Of a stretch of DNA of 64,000 bases, positions 1 to 12,275 are shown one piece after another. The notes beneath the pieces were generated by a model that saw only the letters and a program-made list of their open reading frames with translations, did no database searches and was not told the DNA's origin. A program made the translations under genes and the position numbers. This DNA comes from Humibacillus xanthopallidus (GTDB lineage Bacteria > Actinomycetota > Actinomycetes > Actinomycetales > Dermatophilaceae), in assembly GCF_006717145.1 (NCBI RefSeq), contig NZ_VFQF01000002.1, forward strand, positions 558,001 to 622,000, in the 5' to 3' direction. How positions within the stretch are numbered: position 1 is the first letter of the stretch; each line of letters opens with the position of its first letter.

Positions 1-78
1 CCGGCGGCAGCAGCGGTCGAGGCGGTGGCGGGGGCGACGCACGTGGCGCGGGCGGCCCGGGGAGCGCACCGGGCGGCA

Positions 79-84
79 TACCCT
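79..84 (+). promoter_or_regulatory. candidate -10 element (TACCCT) upstream of kbl
   Basis: TACCCT fits the actinobacterial TANNNT -10 pattern and lies about 40 bases before the kbl start. A similar string (CATACCCTTG) recurs at about 1417, where no plus-strand gene follows, so the match may be fortuitous. Confidence 0.3.
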
Positions 85-123
85 TGCGGTGTCGCCCACC
101 CCGCCGACCTGCGAAGGACACCG

Positions 124-1317
<1,194 letters not shown>

Positions 1318-1348
1318 CGCCGCTCGCAGCCTCGCCGGGCAAGGGTGT

Positions 1349-1377
1349 GCGCGGGCTCCCACGAACGGAGCCCGCGC
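1349..1377. terminator. hairpin between convergent genes
   Basis: Perfect 11-bp inverted repeat (GCGCGGGCTCC / GGAGCCCGCGC) with a 7-base loop, between the end of kbl and the end of the minus-strand PPOX gene. There is no strong T-tract, but its position suits a bidirectional terminator. Confidence 0.6.
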
Positions 1378-1467
1378 GGCCGGAGCATGGTGTGCTCCCC
1401 CTCGGCCCGGCACTGGACGCATACCCTTGTGGGGCATGCCCAGACGGCTGGAGTCGGACGAGATCGG

Positions 1468-1905
1468 TCAGGCGGTGTCGACCCGGGCGTGCAGCCACGG
1501 CCGGTGGAGGTCGAAGCGGCGGCCGGTGATCTCGTCACCCTTGATCTCGACGACGATGTACTTCTCGGTGTCGACCCAGGGCCGCAGCGGCAGCTGGTCG
1601 ATGATCCACGCGGCGGACCCCTCGAGGTGGTGGGCGCGACCGCGCACGACGACGCTGGTCGCGTGCTCGTCGACGACCTCGTCGACCTCGAAGGCGACGT
1701 CGGCGTTCATCGTGACACCGAGCAGCTTGCTGCCCTCGGCGGTCAGGAAGAAGAGCCGGTCGTCCTTGACGGCGTAGTTGATCGGCACGATGTGCACCTC
1801 GTCGGCGAGGTGGTAGCCGAGGCGGCCGAACTCGTGGCTGCGCAGGAACTCCCAGCACTCTTCAGGGTGGAGCTCGTGTACGGGGTTGGTGTCGTTGGAG
1901 GACAT
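1468..1905 (-). CDS. pyridoxamine 5'-phosphate oxidase-fold flavin-binding protein
   Basis: 145-residue protein of the PPOX/FMN-binding split-barrel superfamily. The N-terminal stretch CWEFLRSHEFGRLGYH followed by VPINYAVKDDRLFFLTAEGSK is the typical start of nitroreductase/F420 or FMN-binding family proteins. The substrate cannot be told from sequence. Start ATG 1905 is preceded by AAAGGCGG. It diverges from nadE across a roughly 140-base spacer. The frame stays open far upstream only as a shadow of nadE. Confidence 0.8.
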   Translation of the reverse strand: MSSNDTNPVHELHPEECWEFLRSHEFGRLGYHLADEVHIVPINYAVKDDRLFFLTAEGSKLLGVTMNADVAFEVDEVVDEHATSVVVRGRAHHLEGSAAWIIDQLPLRPWVDTEKYIVVEIKGDEITGRRFDLHRPWLHARVDTA

Positions 1906-1959
1906 GGTGGCCGCCTTTCGCGATAGCTTCCCGTCGTGGTCGGGCGGGTCCGCCTGGCT

Positions 1960-1974
1960 ACTACGAATGGTAGT
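1960..1974. promoter_or_regulatory. small perfect inverted repeat in a divergent promoter region
   Basis: ACTAC-GAATG-GTAGT lies between the divergent PPOX gene and nadE, with GAGAAT close by. A second imperfect palindrome (GGACTC-GGG-GAGTCTCC) lies near 2000-2018. Either could be an operator; neither matches a regulator motif I can name. Confidence 0.3.
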
Positions 1975-2046
1975 GAGAATAGCCCGTTCGCGGCGGCCGG
2001 ACTCGGGGAGTCTCCGGTCACACCCCGCGTGCGCTTGACTGTGGCC

Positions 2047-4089
<2,043 letters not shown>

Positions 4090-4106
4090 GAGGCAAGGAC
4101 CAGGTC

Positions 4107-4607
4107 ATGGCAGACAAGCTCGAGGTCCGCGACTACGTCGACGAGGACTGGCCGCAGGTGTGGCCGCTCATCGAGGAGGTCGTGCGGGCCGGCGACACGT
4201 TCCCCTATCCGACCGACCTCACCGAGGCCGAGGCGCGACCGCTCTGGCTCGAGAACGGCCCCGGTGGGCGCACGACGGTCGCGACGGAAGGGCCGCTCGT
4301 GCTCGGCACGGCGAAGATGGGGCGCAACCGGCCGGGCCCGGGGTCGCACGTCGCGACGGCGAGCTACATGTTTGCGGCCGGGGCGCGCGGCCGTGGTGTC
4401 GGGCGCGCCCTCGTCGTCGAGTCGCTCGACTGGGCACGCGAGTCCGGTTATGCCGCAATGCAGTTCAACGCCGTCGTCGCCACGAACACCGGCGCCGTGA
4501 AGCTCTACGAGAGCCTCGGCTTCACCGTCGTGGGCACGGTCCCGCGCGCCCACGAGCTGCCCACGGGCGAGCGCGTCGGCCTACGGATCATGCACATCGA
4601 CCTCTGA
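4107..4607 (+). CDS. GNAT-family N-acetyltransferase
   Basis: 166-residue Gcn5-related acetyltransferase. The acetyl-CoA pyrophosphate loop is visible as AAGARGRGVGRALV, followed by WARESGYAAMQFNAVVATNTGAVKLYESLGF, the usual motif B with N-x-x-A-x-x-L-Y-x-x-x-G-F. AAGGA precedes ATG 4107, and the gene follows nadE by 17 bases, so it is probably cotranscribed. The acceptor amine is unknown. Confidence 0.88.
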   Translation: MADKLEVRDYVDEDWPQVWPLIEEVVRAGDTFPYPTDLTEAEARPLWLENGPGGRTTVATEGPLVLGTAKMGRNRPGPGSHVATASYMFAAGARGRGVGRALVVESLDWARESGYAAMQFNAVVATNTGAVKLYESLGFTVVGTVPRAHELPTGERVGLRIMHIDL

Positions 4608-4615
4608 CCCAAAAC

Positions 4616-4776
4616 CAATCGAGAGAGCACTCCGTCGCCCAACGACAATCGAAAGAGCAGTTCGTCGGGCTCGGCCGCGAGCGGCCTCCCCCGACGAACT
4701 GCTCTTTCGATTGTGAGGCGGCGCGGGCGCCCGACCGTGAGGGCCCGGGTCTGCCGACGAACTGCTCTTTCGATTG
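4616..4776. repeat. array of four 22-bp repeat units, locus 1
   Basis: Two direct copies (4616-4637 and 4646-4667) and two inverted copies (4692-4713 and 4755-4776) of a 22-bp unit whose core is CGAAAGAGCAGTTCGTCG. The copy at 4616 is a variant (GAGAGAGCACTCC) like those of locus 2. Copies two and three are complementary over about 24 bp and enclose an inner GGCCGC/GCGGCC stem, so a long cruciform or hairpin could form. The array lies between the convergent GNAT and alcohol dehydrogenase genes. Related arrays occur at 46834-46950 and 58429-58578. Confidence 0.9.
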
Positions 4777-4798
4777 GGTTTCCTGACTTGTGAGTGGG

Positions 4799-5839
4799 TC
4801 AGGCGGTGAGGACGACCTTGAGGGCCCGGGTCTGCGCCGCGTCGGCGAAGGTGTCGTAGGCCTCCAGGAAGTCGGCCATCGCGAAGCGGTGCGTCACGAA
4901 GCGGGCCAGGTCGATCTGGTGGGTCGCGAGCAGCCGGAGCAGGGTCGGCGTCGAGTAGGTGTCGACGAGGCCCGTCGTGATCGTGACGTTCTTGATCCAG
5001 AGATCCTCCAGGTGCAGGGTGGCCGGGCCGCCGTGGACGCCGACGTTGGCGACCGTCCCGCCCGGCCGGACGAGCGTGGTGCACTGCTCGAACGTCGGAG
5101 CCACGCCGACAGCCTCGATGGCGACGTCGGCGCCGAGACCCTCGGTGAGGCCCTGGACGATTGCCACGGCGTCCTCGCGGGCGGGATTCACTGTGATGTC
5201 GGCCCCGAACTGCTTGGCCGCCTCGAGTCGGGCATCGGCCAGGTCGATGGCCACGACGTGCGCCGGACTGAAGAGCTTGGCACCCATGATGGCGGAGAGC
5301 CCGACCGGGCCGGCGCCCACCACCGCTACGACGTCACCGGGGCGGACCCGGCCGTTCAGCACACCGACCTCGTAGCCCGTGGGCCCGATGTCGGCGAGCA
5401 TGAGTACTTCCTCATCAGTCACACCTGCTGGGACGGCATACGTCGACGTGTCCGCGAAGGGGACCCGCACGTACTCCGCCTGTGTTCCGTCGATCTTGTG
5501 CCCGAGGATCCACCCGCCCCCGCCGATGCACTGGCCGTAGCTGCCGTCGCGGCAGTAGCGGCAGGCACCGCACGCAGTGATGCAGGAGACGAGCACGCGA
5601 TCGCCGACCTTGACGTTCTTGACGCCCGAACCGACGTTCTCCACGGTCCCGACCGCCTCGTGGCCGAGGATGCGCCCATCGGTGACGGCAGCGACATCGC
5701 CCTTGAGGATGTGCAGGTCGGTGCCGCAGATGGTCACGGTGTCGACCTTGACGATGGCGTCGGTGTCGTCCTCGATCATGGGCTTCGGCACCTCCTCCCA
5801 GGCCTTCTGGCCGGGGCCGTGGTAGACGATCGCGTGCAT
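4799..5839 (-). CDS. zinc-dependent alcohol dehydrogenase (medium-chain)
   Basis: 346-residue MDR-family dehydrogenase. Catalytic zinc ligands C38 (ICGTDLH), H60 and E61 (GHEAVG); structural zinc cysteines C90, C93, C96 and C104; NAD(P) loop VVGAGPVG. The CGTDLHILKG and ILGHEAVG pattern is closest to secondary-alcohol or formaldehyde/threonine-type dehydrogenases, so the substrate is not certain. It starts 26 bases after the stop of the upstream hsp20 gene, consistent with one operon and a role in stress or low-oxygen redox balance. No good Shine-Dalgarno is seen. Confidence 0.88.
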   Translation of the reverse strand: MHAIVYHGPGQKAWEEVPKPMIEDDTDAIVKVDTVTICGTDLHILKGDVAAVTDGRILGHEAVGTVENVGSGVKNVKVGDRVLVSCITACGACRYCRDGSYGQCIGGGGWILGHKIDGTQAEYVRVPFADTSTYAVPAGVTDEEVLMLADIGPTGYEVGVLNGRVRPGDVVAVVGAGPVGLSAIMGAKLFSPAHVVAIDLADARLEAAKQFGADITVNPAREDAVAIVQGLTEGLGADVAIEAVGVAPTFEQCTTLVRPGGTVANVGVHGGPATLHLEDLWIKNVTITTGLVDTYSTPTLLRLLATHQIDLARFVTHRFAMADFLEAYDTFADAAQTRALKVVLTA

Positions 5840-5865
5840 GATGGATCCGTTGGAGGCCACGTCGA

Positions 5866-6333
5866 TCAGCTGATCTCGACGTGCGTCGTCTTGGCCTCGC
5901 CGGCCTTGGGCATCGTCACGAGGAGCACGCCGTCGGCGAGCGACGCGGTCACGGACAGCTCGTCGACGGGGACCGGGAGGATCGCCTCGTAGGTGAAGCT
6001 GCCGGACGTCCGGGTCGTGTGACGCAGGGTCCCGCTGTCCTCCTTCTCGGTCGTCTTCGTGCCGCGCACGCTGAGGCGCCGGCCGGAGAAGTCGATCGTG
6101 ATGTCCTTCTTGTCGACGCCGGGCAGGTCGAGCTCGAGCGTGAAGGCCTCGTCGGTCTCGCGCAGCTCGCCGCCGGGAGCGAAGTCGCTGGCGGCCATGG
6201 CCGGCGACCACATCTGCTCCATGAGGTCCTGCATCCGCGTGGCCCACGGGGCAAGGTCTGCCCACGGTGACAGCTCGACCCAGTGGGAGCGGTCCCGGCG
6301 TTCGGTGGCCTTGCCGGGGGTGTTGATGGTCAT
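5866..6333 (-). CDS. Hsp20 / alpha-crystallin family small heat shock protein
   Basis: 155 residues. The alpha-crystallin domain spans about 45-150 (FTLELDLPGVDKKDITI, RLSVRGTK, GVLLVTMPK). It acts as an ATP-independent holdase chaperone in the cytoplasm. ATG 6333 is preceded by an excellent AGGAGG. First gene of a unit with the alcohol dehydrogenase, divergent from the acetyl-CoA-synthetase/PDH operon. A DosR-like palindrome lies in the shared spacer. Mycobacterial HspX/Acr is a classic DosR target, so control by oxygen status is plausible but unproven. Confidence 0.93.
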   Translation of the reverse strand: MTINTPGKATERRDRSHWVELSPWADLAPWATRMQDLMEQMWSPAMAASDFAPGGELRETDEAFTLELDLPGVDKKDITIDFSGRRLSVRGTKTTEKEDSGTLRHTTRTSGSFTYEAILPVPVDELSVTASLADGVLLVTMPKAGEAKTTHVEIS

Positions 6334-6415
6334 GGTGAAGCTCCTCCTCGTTGAGACGTGCCGCGACTCCTCAGCGGCACAGCACCAGTGCACGCCCCGC
6401 CACTGCGGCCAAACA

Positions 6416-6429
6416 GGGCCATTGGTCCC
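6416..6429. promoter_or_regulatory. DosR/DevR-like near-palindrome
   Basis: GGGCCATTGGTCCC matches 11 of the 14 positions of the mycobacterial DosR core GGGACTWWAGTCCC. It lies between the divergent hsp20 (start 6333) and acetyl-CoA-synthetase-like (start 6465) genes, the kinds of gene that DosR-type regulators control. No DosR/DosS gene is adjacent; the NarL-type pair at 30214-32009 is the only LuxR-family system in the window. Confidence 0.45.
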
Positions 6430-6464
6430 TGCCCTGCGAGATCGGGTCGCGGCATCGTGGTCTC

Positions 6465-8318
6465 ATGGCGGACTTGGCACTTCAGCGCAGCGTCGGCGAG
6501 CGACGCCCCATCGAGCACGTCCCGGCGCGTCCGCCGCTCATCGGCGACTACGGGCACCAGCGGCGGACGTTCTCGTGGGAGCGGGCGAGGCACTGGCTCG
6601 ACATCGACGGCGCCGGACGGCTCAACATGGCCCACGAGGCGGTCGACCGGCACGCCGTCGGTCCGCTCGCCGATGCCGTCGCCATCCGCTTCCTGCAGAA
6701 GTCCGGGCCCTCCTTCGAGCTGACCTATGCGGAGCTCAAGCACCAGAGCGACCTCACCGCCGTCGCGCTGCGCCGGCTGGGCGTGCTGCCGCACGATGTC
6801 GTGTGCACGCTGCTGCCACGTTCTCCGGAGCTCTACCTCACCGTGCTCGGCACGCTCAAGGTCGGCGGCGTCTTCTGCCCGCTCTTCCCTGCCTTCGGCC
6901 CCGAGCCGGTGCGCGAGCGTCTCACGCTCGGCCGCGCCCGGGTGCTCGTCACCGACACCCTGTCCTACACCCGCAAGGTGGCGCCGCACCGGGCCGAGCT
7001 GCCCGACCTCGAGCACGTCATCATCACCGACTCCGACGAGCGGGGGTGCCCCGCGGGCACGATGCCGTGGTCACGCCTACTCATGGGCGGGGCTGCGATG
7101 TACCACCCGAGGGAGAACGTCGTGGCCCCGACGTGGCCGTCGGACCCGGCCCTGCTCCACTTCACGAGCGGCACGACGGGCAAGCCGAAAGGTGCCGTGC
7201 ACGTGCACGAGGCGATCCTCGCCCACCACGTCACGTCCGAGTTCGCGCTCGACCTGCGACCGGGCGACGTCTACTGGTGCACGGCCGACCCCGGCTGGGT
7301 CACGGGCACGTCCTATGGCATCCTCGGCCCTCTGAGCTGCGGGGTCACCGTCGTCACCGACTCGGCCGACTTCGACGCGCGGCGGTGGTACCGGATCCTC
7401 CAGGACGAGCGCGTCACCGTCTTCTACACCGCCCCGACGGCGCTCCGGATGCTCATGCGGGCGGGCGCCGACCTCGCCCACGAGTACTCGTTCCCTGCGC
7501 TGCGGCACGTCGTCAGCGTGGGTGAGCCGCTCAACCCCGAGGCCGTCGTGTGGGGCCTCGAGGCCTTCGGGATGCCCGTGCACGACACGTGGTGGCAGAC
7601 GGAGACCGGCGCCATCATGGTGAGCAACTTCCCCGGTATGCCGGTGCGCCCGGGCTCGATGGGACGCCCGGTCCCGGGGGTCGACGTCGCGGTGCTCGCC
7701 CAGGGCGCCGACGGCCGGGCCGCCGTCGTCGACGGGCGCGTGCAGGTGCTGACCGGGGCCGACGAGGTCGGCGAGCTCGCGCTTCGGCCCGGCTGGCCCT
7801 CGATGTTCCGGGCCTACCTCGACGACCCCGACCGCTATGCCAGGGCCTTCGCGGACGGGTGGTACCTCAGCGGCGACCTCGCCCGCATCGACGCCGACGG
7901 CTACGTGTGGTTCATCGGGCGCGCCGACGACGTCATCAAGTCGGCCGGGCACCTCATCGGCCCCTTCGAGGTCGAGAGCGCCCTCATGGAGCACCCCGCC
8001 GTCGCCGAGGTGGGGGTCATCGGAAAGCCGGATCCGCTCGCGGGCGAGATCGTCAAGGCGTTCGTCACCCTGAAGGTCGGCCACGAGCCGACACCGGCGC
8101 TGGCCCGCGAGCTCATCGCCTTCGGCCGGCACCGGCTCGGGTCGGTCGCGCCGCGCGAGATCGCCTTCGACCAGGCACTCCCGCACACCCGCAGCGGCAA
8201 GGTCATGCGCCGGCTCCTCAAGGCCCGCGAGCTCGGCCTGCCCGAGGGTGACCTGTCGACGGTCGAGACGCCGTCGCCCGAGCCGGTGGGCAGTGGCGTG
8301 CACGAGGGGCCGTCATGA
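6465..8318 (+). CDS. acetyl-CoA synthetase-like AMP-forming acyl-CoA ligase
   Basis: 617-residue ANL-superfamily adenylating enzyme, somewhat shorter than classical Acs (about 650). The P-loop [10 protein letters not shown] lies near residue 235, the WWQTETG motif is present, and the C-terminal catalytic lysine is in TRSGKVMRR. It activates acetate or a short fatty acid to the CoA thioester. ATG 6465 gives MADLALQRS. No clear Shine-Dalgarno precedes it, so translation may be leaderless. The stop overlaps the E1alpha start (ATGA), so it heads the dehydrogenase-complex operon and could recycle acetate made during fermentation. Confidence 0.9.
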   Translation: MADLALQRSVGERRPIEHVPARPPLIGDYGHQRRTFSWERARHWLDIDGAGRLNMAHEAVDRHAVGPLADAVAIRFLQKSGPSFELTYAELKHQSDLTAVALRRLGVLPHDVVCTLLPRSPELYLTVLGTLKVGGVFCPLFPAFGPEPVRERLTLGRARVLVTDTLSYTRKVAPHRAELPDLEHVIITDSDERGCPAGTMPWSRLLMGGAAMYHPRENVVAPTWPSDPALLHFTSGTTGKPKGAVHVHEAILAHHVTSEFALDLRPGDVYWCTADPGWVTGTSYGILGPLSCGVTVVTDSADFDARRWYRILQDERVTVFYTAPTALRMLMRAGADLAHEYSFPALRHVVSVGEPLNPEAVVWGLEAFGMPVHDTWWQTETGAIMVSNFPGMPVRPGSMGRPVPGVDVAVLAQGADGRAAVVDGRVQVLTGADEVGELALRPGWPSMFRAYLDDPDRYARAFADGWYLSGDLARIDADGYVWFIGRADDVIKSAGHLIGPFEVESALMEHPAVAEVGVIGKPDPLAGEIVKAFVTLKVGHEPTPALARELIAFGRHRLGSVAPREIAFDQALPHTRSGKVMRRLLKARELGLPEGDLSTVETPSPEPVGSGVHEGPS

Positions 8319-9337
8319 CACGCGAGCTGTTCCTCGAGCTCTTCACCGGGCTCCTGCGCGAGATGATCCGGATCCGGCGCTTCGAGGAGAAGTGCGTCGA
8401 GCTCTACAGCGCGACGAAGATCCGCGGCTTCCTCCACCTGTGCATCGGCGAGGAGGCCGTCGCGGTGGGCGTCGTCGGCGCCCTGTCCGAGGACGACGCC
8501 GTGGTCTCGACCTACCGCGAGCACGGCCACGCCCTCGCCCGAGGCGTGCCGATGCCGTCGATCATGGCCGAGATGTTCGGCAAGGCGACCGGGTGCAGCG
8601 GTGGGCGTGGTGGGTCGATGCACCTCTTCGACGCGAGCCGTCGCTTCTACGGGGGCAACGCGATCGTCGCCGGCGGGATGCCCGTCGCGGTCGGGCTGGC
8701 GCTGGCCGACCACCTGAGCGACGACCGTGCGGTCACGGTGTGCCTCTTCGGCGACGGCGCCTTCGCCGAGGGCGAGTTCCACGAGAGCGCCAACCTCGCG
8801 GCCCTGTGGAACCTGCCGGTGCTCTTCTGCTGCGAGAACAACCGCTACGCGATGGGCACGGCACTGGCGCGGGAGCACGCGTCCACCGACCTCGCGATGC
8901 GGGCGGCGGCATACGGGATGGTGGCGTGGACGGTCGACGGCATGGACGTCATCGCCGTGCGCGAGGCGACGGACCGCGCGCTCGAGTACGTCCGCGACAG
9001 CGGCAAGCCGTGCTTCCTCGAGCTGCGCACCTACCGCTTCCGCGCGCACTCGATGTATGACCCGGACCGCTACCGCGACAAGTCCGAGATCGCGACGTGG
9101 AAGAAGTCCGACCCGATCCCGGCGCTCGAGGCGAAGCTCGTCAGTGACGGGCTGATGACTCCGGCCGAGGTCGAGCGCTGGCGCGCCGGGGTGGAGGCCG
9201 AGGTGGACGCGGAGATCGCGGCGGCGGTGGAGTCGGCGGACGCCGCGCCGCTCGAGCCGGTCGAGGACCTGCTGCGACACGTGACGACGGAGGCCGCGGA
9301 TGGTGTGGCGTTGCTGGCGGGTGGGAGGTCGACATGA
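8315..9337 (+). CDS. 2-oxoacid (pyruvate/acetoin-type) dehydrogenase E1 alpha subunit
   Basis: 340 residues. The thiamine-diphosphate motif runs from [15 protein letters not shown] to CENN, starting near residue 146, and the phosphorylation-loop-like [15 protein letters not shown] segment follows. With the next gene it forms the E1 heterotetramer that decarboxylates a 2-oxoacid and reductively acylates lipoyl-E2. The length and motifs fit PdhA/AcoA families; which oxoacid is used cannot be read from sequence. ATGA overlap with the ligase upstream and with E1beta downstream indicates translational coupling. Confidence 0.92.
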   Translation: MTRELFLELFTGLLREMIRIRRFEEKCVELYSATKIRGFLHLCIGEEAVAVGVVGALSEDDAVVSTYREHGHALARGVPMPSIMAEMFGKATGCSGGRGGSMHLFDASRRFYGGNAIVAGGMPVAVGLALADHLSDDRAVTVCLFGDGAFAEGEFHESANLAALWNLPVLFCCENNRYAMGTALAREHASTDLAMRAAAYGMVAWTVDGMDVIAVREATDRALEYVRDSGKPCFLELRTYRFRAHSMYDPDRYRDKSEIATWKKSDPIPALEAKLVSDGLMTPAEVERWRAGVEAEVDAEIAAAVESADAAPLEPVEDLLRHVTTEAADGVALLAGGRST

Positions 9338-10431
9338 GCAGGCGGAGCACGATGACGGTGGCGAAGGACGCTGCGGTGGAGGCCGTGACCGCCCCGGAGG
9401 TGTCACGGGAGGCGTCACGGGAGGCGTCACCGGAGGAGGCTCCGGCGACGGTGACGACGACCTATCGAGAAGCGCTCCGCGAGGCCCATCGGGAAGTCCT
9501 GGCACGGGACCCCCGGGTCTTCCTGATGGGCGAGGACGTCGGGCGCTACGGCGGGTCGTTCGCCGTGAGCCTCGGCCTGCTCGAGGAGTTCGGCGAGGAG
9601 CGGATCCGCGACACGCCGCTCTCGGAGTCCGCCTTCACCGGCGCCGGCATCGGGGCGGCCCTGCGCGGGCTGCGGCCGATCGTCGAGATCATGACGGTCA
9701 ACTTCAGCCTGCTGGCTCTCGACCAGATCATGAACAACGCCGCGACCCTGCGGCACATGTCCGGCGGCCAGCTGTCGGTGCCGATGGTCATCCGCATGAC
9801 GACGGGCGCCGGCCGCCAGCTGGCCGCGCAGCACTCCCACAGCCTCGAGGGGTGGTATGCGTCGATCCCCGGCATCCGTGTCATCGCGCCCGCGACGCTG
9901 GAGGACGCCCGCGGGATGCTCGGGCCGGCGGTCGAAGACCCCGACCCCGTCGTCCTCTTCGAGCACGGCTCGCTCTACAACCTCTCGGGAACGCTCCCGG
10001 TGGATCCCGTCCGCGTCGACATCGAGAGCGCAGCCGTCAGGCGTGCTGGCACCGACATCACCTTCATCGCGTATGCCGGTGGGCTGGGCAAGGCGCTCGC
10101 AGCCGCGGATCTCCTTGCAGCCGAGAGCATCTCGGCCGAGGTGATCGACCTGCGGGTGCTGCGACCGCTCGACGACGCCACCATCATGGCCTCGGTCACG
10201 CGGACCCACCGGGTCGTCATCGTCGACGAGGCTTGGCGCACAGGGAGTCTCGCCGCCGAGATCTCCGCGCGCATCGTCGAGCAGGCGTTCTTCGAACTCG
10301 ACGCTCCGATCGAAAGGGTCTGTGCCGCAGAGGTTCCCGTGCCGTATGCGCACCACCTCGAGGAGGCTGCCCTCCCGCAGGCCGAGGACATCGCCGCCGC
10401 GGCGAGACGGGCGGTGGGCGCGCATGGGTGA
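9334..10431 (+). CDS. 2-oxoacid dehydrogenase E1 beta subunit
   Basis: 365 residues. The conserved core begins near residue 40 ([27 protein letters not shown]) and runs through the transketolase C-terminal domain ([16 protein letters not shown]). GGGAGG precedes ATG 9334, which overlaps the E1alpha stop. The N-terminal 40 or so residues are an added low-complexity leader that includes a 12-bp tandem repeat (9402-9437) encoding REAS-type repeats, absent from typical E1beta proteins. The 3' end overlaps the E2 start by 8 bases. Confidence 0.92.
   Translation: MSRRSTMTVAKDAAVEAVTAPEVSREASREASPEEAPATVTTTYREALREAHREVLARDPRVFLMGEDVGRYGGSFAVSLGLLEEFGEERIRDTPLSESAFTGAGIGAALRGLRPIVEIMTVNFSLLALDQIMNNAATLRHMSGGQLSVPMVIRMTTGAGRQLAAQHSHSLEGWYASIPGIRVIAPATLEDARGMLGPAVEDPDPVVLFEHGSLYNLSGTLPVDPVRVDIESAAVRRAGTDITFIAYAGGLGKALAAADLLAAESISAEVIDLRVLRPLDDATIMASVTRTHRVVIVDEAWRTGSLAAEISARIVEQAFFELDAPIERVCAAEVPVPYAHHLEEAALPQAEDIAAAARRAVGAHG
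9402..9437 (+). repeat. 12-bp tandem repeat inside E1beta
   Basis: Three near-perfect copies of GTCACGGGAGGC, in frame, expanding the non-conserved N-terminal leader of E1beta. Confidence 0.8.
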
Positions 10432-11914
10432 GTTCCGGATGCCGTCGCTCGGCGCCGACATGGAGCAGGGGGTTCTCATCGAGTGGCTCGTCAAGGTCGG
10501 TGACTCAGTGAAGCGCGGTGACGTCGTCGCCGTCGTCGAGACGCCGAAGTCGACGGTCGAGGTCGAGTGCTTCGAGACGGGCACGGTCACCCGGTTGCTC
10601 GCCGAGGAGGGGCAGACGGTGCCGGTGGGGGAGGCGCTGGCGCTGCTCGGCTCTGCCAGCGAGGTGGAGCCGACAATGCCTGTGAGAGTGGAGGTTCCGG
10701 TTGCCGTGTCGGCAACGGTGCCTGCCGCTGCGGCGGTCGGAGTGCCGTCGCCCGCACCCCTGGGGTCGACCTCGCGGCCTCCGCTGTCGCCGGTGCTGCG
10801 CCACCTGGCTCGTGAGCTCGGCGTCGACCCGAGGACGCTGCACGGGAGCGGCCGGGACGGTGCCCTCACCCGTCACGACGTCGAGCAGGCCGCAGCGGCG
10901 GTCTCGACTCCTGCCGTCGCGGCCGCCACTGTGACCGCAGCGGCCCCGGCGACCGCGGCGGCCCCGTCGACCCGGCCGGCGGCCCCGTCGACCCGCCCGG
11001 CGGCGACGGGCGGGGCGCACCCCGGGTCACGGCACCGGGTGCGGATCTCGCCGCTCGCCCGCCGGCTCGCCGCCGAGGAGGGCGTCGACCTGGCGGTGCT
11101 GCAGGGCTCGGGACCGGACGGGAGCATCCGGGCGGCGGACGTGCACCGGGCCACACGGCATACGGAATCGGAGCAGCCCAGCCCCCCGCGCGCCACCCCC
11201 CGGGTCGATGTGAAGCCGGAGGCCACGTCGGTGGCGCCATCACCTCCACCGATGAGCGACATGCGGCGCAGCATCGCGGCGCTGATGACGGTCTCCAACC
11301 AGGAGATCCCGCACTACCACCTGAGCCTGACGATCGACCTCTGGCGCAGCATCCAGTGGATGAAGGAGCGCAACCGCGAGCTGGAGATGTCGGAGCGCCT
11401 CGTGCCGGCCGCGCTGCTCCTCGTCGCGACGGCGCGGGCAGCACGTGCGGTGCCGGAGCTCAACGGGCACTGGATCGAGGGAGCGTTCCGGCCGGCCGCC
11501 GACATCGACCTCGGCCTCATCCTGTCGCTGCGCAGCGGGGGCCTGCTCGTGCCGGCGATCGGCGGCGCCGACCGGCTGACCGTCGAGGAGATGATGGCCC
11601 GCATCAAGGTGCTGACGCGGCGCGCCCGCAGCGGACGACTGCGCGGGTCGGACCTCGTGCCCCCCAGCATCACCGTCTCCAACCTCGGCGACCAGGGTGT
11701 CGACAGCGTGCTCGGCGTGATCTATCCGCCGCAGGTGGGGCTGGTCGGCTTCGGAGCGCCGGCGGAGCGGCCGTGGGCCGTCGACGGGATGCTCGGCGTG
11801 CGCCCCCTCGTCACCGTGACGCTCGCGGGGGACCACCGAGCAACCGACGGCGCGACGGGGTCGCGCCTGCTCAAGACCATCGACCGCCTGCTGCAGGCAC
11901 CTGAGGAGCTGTGA
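10424..11914 (+). CDS. dihydrolipoamide acyltransferase (E2) with two subunit-binding domains
   Basis: 496 residues. A lipoyl domain (1-77) has lipoylated K42 in ETPKSTVE. Two peripheral-subunit-binding domains follow ([14 protein letters not shown]... and [14 protein letters not shown]...), separated by Ala/Pro linkers that contain a short tandem repeat. The catalytic CAT domain fills the C-terminal half and ends with the active-site DHRATDG. E2 transfers the acyl group from lipoate to CoA and scaffolds the complex. Two binding domains are more than the usual one. No E3 (lipoamide dehydrogenase) gene is present here, so E3 must be shared with another complex. Confidence 0.92.
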   Translation: MGEFRMPSLGADMEQGVLIEWLVKVGDSVKRGDVVAVVETPKSTVEVECFETGTVTRLLAEEGQTVPVGEALALLGSASEVEPTMPVRVEVPVAVSATVPAAAAVGVPSPAPLGSTSRPPLSPVLRHLARELGVDPRTLHGSGRDGALTRHDVEQAAAAVSTPAVAAATVTAAAPATAAAPSTRPAAPSTRPAATGGAHPGSRHRVRISPLARRLAAEEGVDLAVLQGSGPDGSIRAADVHRATRHTESEQPSPPRATPRVDVKPEATSVAPSPPPMSDMRRSIAALMTVSNQEIPHYHLSLTIDLWRSIQWMKERNRELEMSERLVPAALLLVATARAARAVPELNGHWIEGAFRPAADIDLGLILSLRSGGLLVPAIGGADRLTVEEMMARIKVLTRRARSGRLRGSDLVPPSITVSNLGDQGVDSVLGVIYPPQVGLVGFGAPAERPWAVDGMLGVRPLVTVTLAGDHRATDGATGSRLLKTIDRLLQAPEEL

Positions 11915-12225
11915 CGACGATGACGACGACACCGAGCCAGGGCGGCAGCCAGACCGCCCCGACCGCCCAGACCGCACAAGGCAGCCCGAGGGAGCTGCTC
12001 GAGACCACCCTGCGCGAGATCGTGCCGGACGCGAGCCTCGACGGCGTCAGCGGCGATGCCGACCTGCGTGAGACGTTCGAGCTCGACTCACTCGACTTCG
12101 TCGAGCTCGTGGAGCGGCTCGGCAAGCGCGCCGGCTTCCGCATCGAGGACGACGACGCCGACCAGCTGCGCACGATCAACACGGCGACAGCGTTCCTGTC
12201 ACGGGGGATGCGACGCACCGGCTGA
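11911..12225 (+). CDS. acyl carrier protein in the 2-oxoacid dehydrogenase operon
   Basis: 104 residues. Helix II begins with the phosphopantetheine attachment site FELDSLDFVEL, and the surrounding 75 residues fit the ACP fold. The first 25 residues are a Thr/Gln/Ala-rich tail. GTG 11911 overlaps the E2 stop (GTGA) and follows GAGGAG; ATG 11920 is an alternative start. An ACP as last gene of a dehydrogenase operon is notable. It might present octanoate for lipoylation of the E2, or accept the acyl product. Role inferred from position only. Confidence 0.85.
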   Translation: MTTMTTTPSQGGSQTAPTAQTAQGSPRELLETTLREIVPDASLDGVSGDADLRETFELDSLDFVELVERLGKRAGFRIEDDDADQLRTINTATAFLSRGMRRTG

Positions 12226-12234
12226 CCTCACGGC

Positions 12235-12262
12235 CACGGGTCCTGCCCGGCAGGCTCCCGTG
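12235..12262. terminator. nested hairpin between convergent genes
   Basis: CACGGG and CCCGTG enclose an inner CCTGC/GCAGG stem, in the 50-base gap between the acyl carrier gene and the phosphotransferase gene. A bidirectional terminator without a T-tract is the likeliest reading. Confidence 0.55.
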
Positions 12263-12275
12263 ACCCTGCGGCGTC

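Noticed and set aside
4616-4776. CRISPR array from 22-bp repeats spaced about 30 bases
   Set aside because: Copies are few, half are inverted, spacers vary and are often shared in style, and there are no cas genes. An intergenic repeat family explains them better.
4799-5839. Calling the alcohol dehydrogenase threonine dehydrogenase (tdh) because kbl is nearby
   Set aside because: It is on the other strand, 3.5 kb away, and pairs with hsp20. Its motifs fit secondary-alcohol-type enzymes at least as well.
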